Assembly (NCBI RefSeq): GCF_000002985.6 | Contig: NC_003284.9 | Location: 8,246,001-8,310,000 of the forward strand | Length of the DNA: 64,000 bases | Source: Caenorhabditis elegans | Taxonomy: Eukaryota > Nematoda > Chromadorea > Rhabditida > Rhabditidae | Direction of reading: 5' to 3' | In this document: positions 60,472 through 64,000 of the stretch, one piece after another | How positions within the stretch are numbered: the stretch's first letter is position 1 | Layout of the letters: each line of letters begins with the position of its first letter | Program-made: the position numbers and the translations under genes | Notes under the pieces: generated by a model | What the model was told of the DNA's origin: nothing | Database searches by the model: none | Seen by the model: the letters and a program-made list of their open reading frames with translations, nothing else

Positions 60472-61680
60472 TTAAAATAATACAATGATCGGGAGAATCA
60501 CGGATAAGATGAAAAATCCTGCACTTTGAACCACTGAGTTTGTCCTCTCCCCAGTTCTTCTTTCAGCCATAACCATTTTCTGCTGGATTGCAGTTTTACC
60601 CTCAGCAACTTCTTTGTTAACTGCGTCGTACGAGTTCTGAAACCGATATCTTAGTAAGTAGATGATTTCCGCAATAGTTGCTGCTCAAGAGCTCAACAAA
60701 AGTAACACGATATCTTACGTTCAACATTCTTCCGATTCTCTCGTATTGCTCATCGTTAGGCAACTCTCTGATGATTTCTTGAACAGTTTCTGAGACTCCT
60801 TTGTGTTTCGTGTCACGTTGAACAATTGGCATTATTTGAACTTTTCCAGGAAATGGTTGGTCAGGAACTAAAATAATAATGTTGGATAACGTCTGAGACG
60901 TGTTGTGAAATTAACTTTCGGTAAGGTGGACTGGCAGCCAATGTCGAAAAATGCAAAAAAATGTGTCGAAAAATGTAAAAAATAGAGAAATCGTTGTATT
61001 TTTTAAAAACATTTTTCTGCACACATGAATAGGGGAAAAGTGTATTAAAATACATTTTTGTATTTTTCAACACCACGCGAATTAATTTACAATTTTTTGA
61101 TAATACGTACAATCTGAAATTAGTAATTATTTTTGCTGAATAATCCAAAAAAAAAACTGACTGAAAGTTGCCGTTTGTCGAAAAAAAAATCCAACGGTTT
61201 TTTTCAATAGCAAACATCAATTTTCAAATACAATAAGAAACTTGTATTCAAACCTTTTCTAAGGAAATAAATATTATTTTCAGATTGAACAAACGTTTTC
61301 CTACGTTTCAATATTAGATTCAAAAAGTTGGATTATCATGCAGATATAAATAGTTTTGTACGTTTACCAAAAAAATTTGCCAAACATCAATTTTAGTTTT
61401 CAAATTTTTTTTTTCAACATTAAAAATCTGAATTTTGCATTCATGTTTGAGCCGTTCCAATTTTAACCAATTTTCGATCAAATTTTGTGGGCATTATTTT
61501 TTAGAATTTCCCCCCATTTTCAATACTTCAAAAAAATGTACATAATCCCTGCTCACCATCTTCATACTCATCCTTTTCCGAGTACTGCCGTTTGCCGGGA
61601 TGAGCGTCACTGGCGGTCGTGAAAATCACAGCAATGAAAAATAGGAAGCCGAGTTTTGTGGCCCCAAGCGCCAGCGCCAT
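60472..61680 (-). CDS. Small secreted or GPI/tail-anchored protein, 145 aa, function unknown
   Basis: Exons 61680-61557 (ATG), 60867-60719 and 60636-60472 (TAA), in phase. Residues 1-26 are a signal peptide (MALALGATKLGFLFFIAVIF then TTASDA). A short prodomain-like stretch HPGKRQYSEKDEYED contains a dibasic KR. A hydrophilic, helical middle follows (GVSETVQEIIRELPNDEQYE, NSYDAVNKEVAEGKTAIQQK). The extreme C-terminus is hydrophobic (GFFILSVILPIIVLF) with no basic tail after it, the pattern of a GPI-attachment signal or a short membrane anchor. The translation start is preceded by TTTGTAG|AAGAAACGGAGGA, a possible trans-splice acceptor. I recognise no homologue. Confidence 0.8.
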
Positions 61681-63741
61681 TCCTCCGTTTCTTCTACAAA
61701 TAAAAAGAACATTTTGATTGCTTGCACTTTTTCTTTCGATGAGAAAAAACTAAACGAGCAAGTTGTAATGTAATGTAATGTAGCAAAATCTAATCGAATT
61801 TTGTGGGTGAGTAGGATGAGAAAAGACATATTTTGTGGTTGAATCACAAGATAGAAAACATAAAAAATCAATTTTAAAAGATAAATTGAGGATTGTTTCA
61901 AAAGAGAGTGAGAAACAATAACACTTGAAATGTGCCGAGAAGATGAGAAAAGATATCATAACAGAACACTTCAAATCTAAATTTTTGAAAGTTTCTGGTC
62001 TTTGAGATTTTTTTTTGAAAGAATTCAAATTATCACTGTTTTAGTTTGTTTCACTAATTTGTTAGAGTACAACAAAAAAACAGCCAAAGAAAAATGACTT
62101 CAAAATCTAAAACTTCAAAAAGTCTTTTAAAAAAGTCAATCATTTTGCAACTAGGAAATTTGACAAAAAAAAGTCTAATATGTAATGAAAAAATCATGAA
62201 ACATTAAATACGAAATTTTTCATTGTCTTCAATGCTCAAGCATAATTTTTATATTAATTATCTTGAACATGGTTTTCTATTTTCAATTCAATTATCGAAC
62301 ATATTGATAAAATCAGTTTGAAGACCTAAAAATTTCCACAAGCTCAAAGTACACATAAACAAAGAAAAAGTAGCACGGGGTGACCGCTAACATGACAATT
62401 TTCCCACCAGCCCACTTCTTAAGTGACATTGGATAGGATATATGGGAGCGAGTAACACCCATCCATTGCTTGCTGATGAGTATCTGCATATACATTTCAA
62501 AAATACTCATCAATCACCACCAGGCGCCTCCTGAATTCAAACCAAAAATGTGTAAAGTGCCAAAAAGGATCAAAGGGAAATTTAGGCGCCAGAAAAAAAA
62601 GTGTGTGTGAAGAAGAGTTTTCTCTTTGAAAAAGTGGATAACGTAATCAAATGGGTTGGGTGCGCGACAGAAAAATAGAAAGAAAAAGCGAGTTCAAACG
62701 ACTCTAGAAGTATTTGAGAAACAGGAGGAAAATGGGGATGAAAATTGAGAAAATGCGAGAAAGAAAGCAAAATCCAATTCTAAAACTCTTCTCATCTTAC
62801 AAGATTCTTAAGCAGAGAAATCACGCCCATTTTGTTCAATTTTCGTTTCTTTATTAGTGAAAGGTGTTTAGAAATAGAGTTTTTTTTAATATTTTCTATG
62901 CCAAAGTATTTATTTCAGCCTTAACAAAGCATATCACATTTTATATAAATCAACAAAATTTGGCAAGTGAATGTTAATTTAATTCACTTTCAAAATGCGT
63001 ATCAAAAATACACAAGTACTAAAAATTACATAACAACTATTATTCAACACAAAACAAAGTTCCATAGGAGTAATCAACGCTCAGTCTGAAAAAACATTTC
63101 AAAAATTAAGCTCATAAAAAGTCCACAAAGCAAAGTTATGAGTCACAAGCAAAATGCCACATTCTGACTAACAACAAAAAACCACAAACCTTTAGAAAAA
63201 AATCGAAAAATTGGTTTAAAATGAATGAAACAACATTTTTGAAAAGTTCAAAAAGCATATTACCAAAACATTTATTATAAACTAATTGGAAGCAATAACA
63301 CAATCAGTAACACAACAGAAAATGAAAGTTTTCCAACTGTGTACATTTTACCAAAACAAAATACTTTTTGAAATGAGGAACATAAAAAGCATTTGAACAA
63401 AATGAACGATTAACTGCATTCGATTTTTTTCTCTCTCTCATTCTTCGCCACTCATTTCCTCCCCGCTAATTAAAAATCTCAATGGAATTTTCCTTGGCGC
63501 CACAGAAAAAGGGTGTGTGCTCATTAGAGAATTGAATGCAAATTGGTAAATCTTTTATTTCAACTTTTTTTGAAGATAAAGAAAGAATTAATTCAAAACC
63601 TATGCCAAAAGGAAGTTGACAAATAGCAACCGGAAAAGTATATTCACTTTTTTATCCCAAAAAAAGGTCTTCGAAAAACTAGCATGAAATGTCAAGAAGT
63701 ACACCGGAAATAGCGAAGGAAAATTGTAATGTAATGTCTAG
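61681..63741. other. Intergenic region, largely non-coding
   Basis: AT-rich, with one weak coding candidate (62313-62513). Around 63400-63480 a pyrimidine-rich tract occurs. Nothing else supported on either strand. Confidence 0.45.
62313..62513 (-). CDS. Weak candidate small membrane peptide (66 aa)
   Basis: A minus frame from ATG 62513 to TAG/TGA at 62313 contains KKWAGGKIVMLAVTPCYFFF and VYVYFELVEIF, i.e. a basic stretch followed by one membrane-like helix. Composition is less AT-rich than the flanks. No splice partners found, no recognised family; could be chance. Confidence 0.25.
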   Translation of the reverse strand: MMSIFEMYMQILISKQWMGVTRSHISYPMSLKKWAGGKIVMLAVTPCYFFFVYVYFELVEIFRSSN

Positions 63742-63993
63742 CTATAAAATTGCACAAATAGGAGCCAATTTTAAAGAAAGATAGTGCACTTCGGACTCCG
63801 AAAAAGTTCCGTTGTTCACAAAGTAAAGGATTAGCGCGTGCAGGCATGGAACGAAATAGAAGTTGTGAGCGGCATAGATTGCGTTGAAAAGTATTGAACA
63901 ATTTTGAAAAGAGCACACAACACATTTTTGAACATGAGTCTTTCTTAGTCTATTTCTAACACCAGAACGAGCTCCGGAGGCTATTGTGTTCAT
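63742..63993 (-). CDS. Candidate small or partial protein at window edge (83 aa, may continue upstream)
   Basis: The minus frame MNTIASGARSGVRNRLRK onward to a stop at 63742 uses worm-like codons (many NNC for Asn, Phe, Tyr, His) and contains a Cys-rich hydrophobic stretch (NCSILFNAIYAAHNFYFVPC, then LHALILYF) like a membrane helix. The start may be an internal methionine of a larger exon continuing beyond 64000. An overlapping 77-codon frame on the same strand is a shadow. Confidence 0.4.
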   Translation of the reverse strand: MNTIASGARSGVRNRLRKTHVQKCVVCSFQNCSILFNAIYAAHNFYFVPCLHALILYFVNNGTFSESEVHYLSLKLAPICAIL

Positions 63994-64000
63994 ACTATTG

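Noticed and set aside
1-64000. CRISPR arrays, bacterial operons, horizontally acquired cluster
   Set aside because: No regular spacer-repeat arrays, Shine-Dalgarno-led gene runs or compositionally foreign blocks; everything reads as nematode split genes.

Overview
This is a nuclear chromosome segment from a nematode, almost certainly Caenorhabditis elegans. The DNA is AT-rich. Introns are short (many 43-55 nt), with GTAAGT/GTGAGT donors and TTTTCAG acceptors. The gene models recovered by splicing are recognisable worm proteins. The 14-exon KSR model is exactly 771 codons and the innexin model exactly 447 codons, which match my memory of C. elegans KSR-1 and INX-5. Both are X-linked, so the window is probably from the X chromosome. 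Every gene name here is recognition from memory, not a database result.

Layout. 1-1,811 (+): 3' part of an EndoU-family endoribonuclease. 2,437-6,254 (-): four-pass membrane protein. 6.3-12.5 kb: gene-poor, with one candidate secreted-peptide exon and a 391-bp palindromic element. 12,486-15,175 (-): ankyrin-repeat/SOCS-box protein. 16,561-24,923 (-): zona pellucida (ZP) domain membrane protein. 24.9-29.2 kb: large regulatory gap between two divergent genes. 29,219-37,057 (+): ksr-1, the Ras-MAPK scaffold kinase. 37,436-39,202 (-): FIS1 homologue. 39,725-40,778 (+): unknown secreted protein. 41,261-48,117 (+): SEC16-like ER-exit-site scaffold. 48,625-50,388 (+): Mediator subunit 27. 50.8-53.7 kb (-): two decayed genes, an F-box gene and a fragment with an internal duplication. 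54,363-56,375 (-): innexin. 56.4-64 kb: long gap, then a 145-residue secreted or GPI-type protein and two weaker candidates.

The genes do not form one pathway; this is an ordinary mosaic of housekeeping genes (SEC16, MED27, FIS1), signalling genes (KSR, SOCS-box) and surface genes (ZP, innexin, tetraspan). The main curiosities are: a 704-bp near-perfect palindrome bounded by TTAA that starts inside a SEC16 splice donor; a GC-AG intron in the same gene; four TTTTAAG/TTTAAG-type acceptors; a G-quadruplex tract; and an F-box pseudogene whose stop codon abuts a splice donor.

I found no tRNA, rRNA, CRISPR array or bacterial-type signal. I did not find a convincing new multi-gene system. All exon boundaries were read by eye from splice consensus and phase, so first exons and alternative isoforms may be incomplete.
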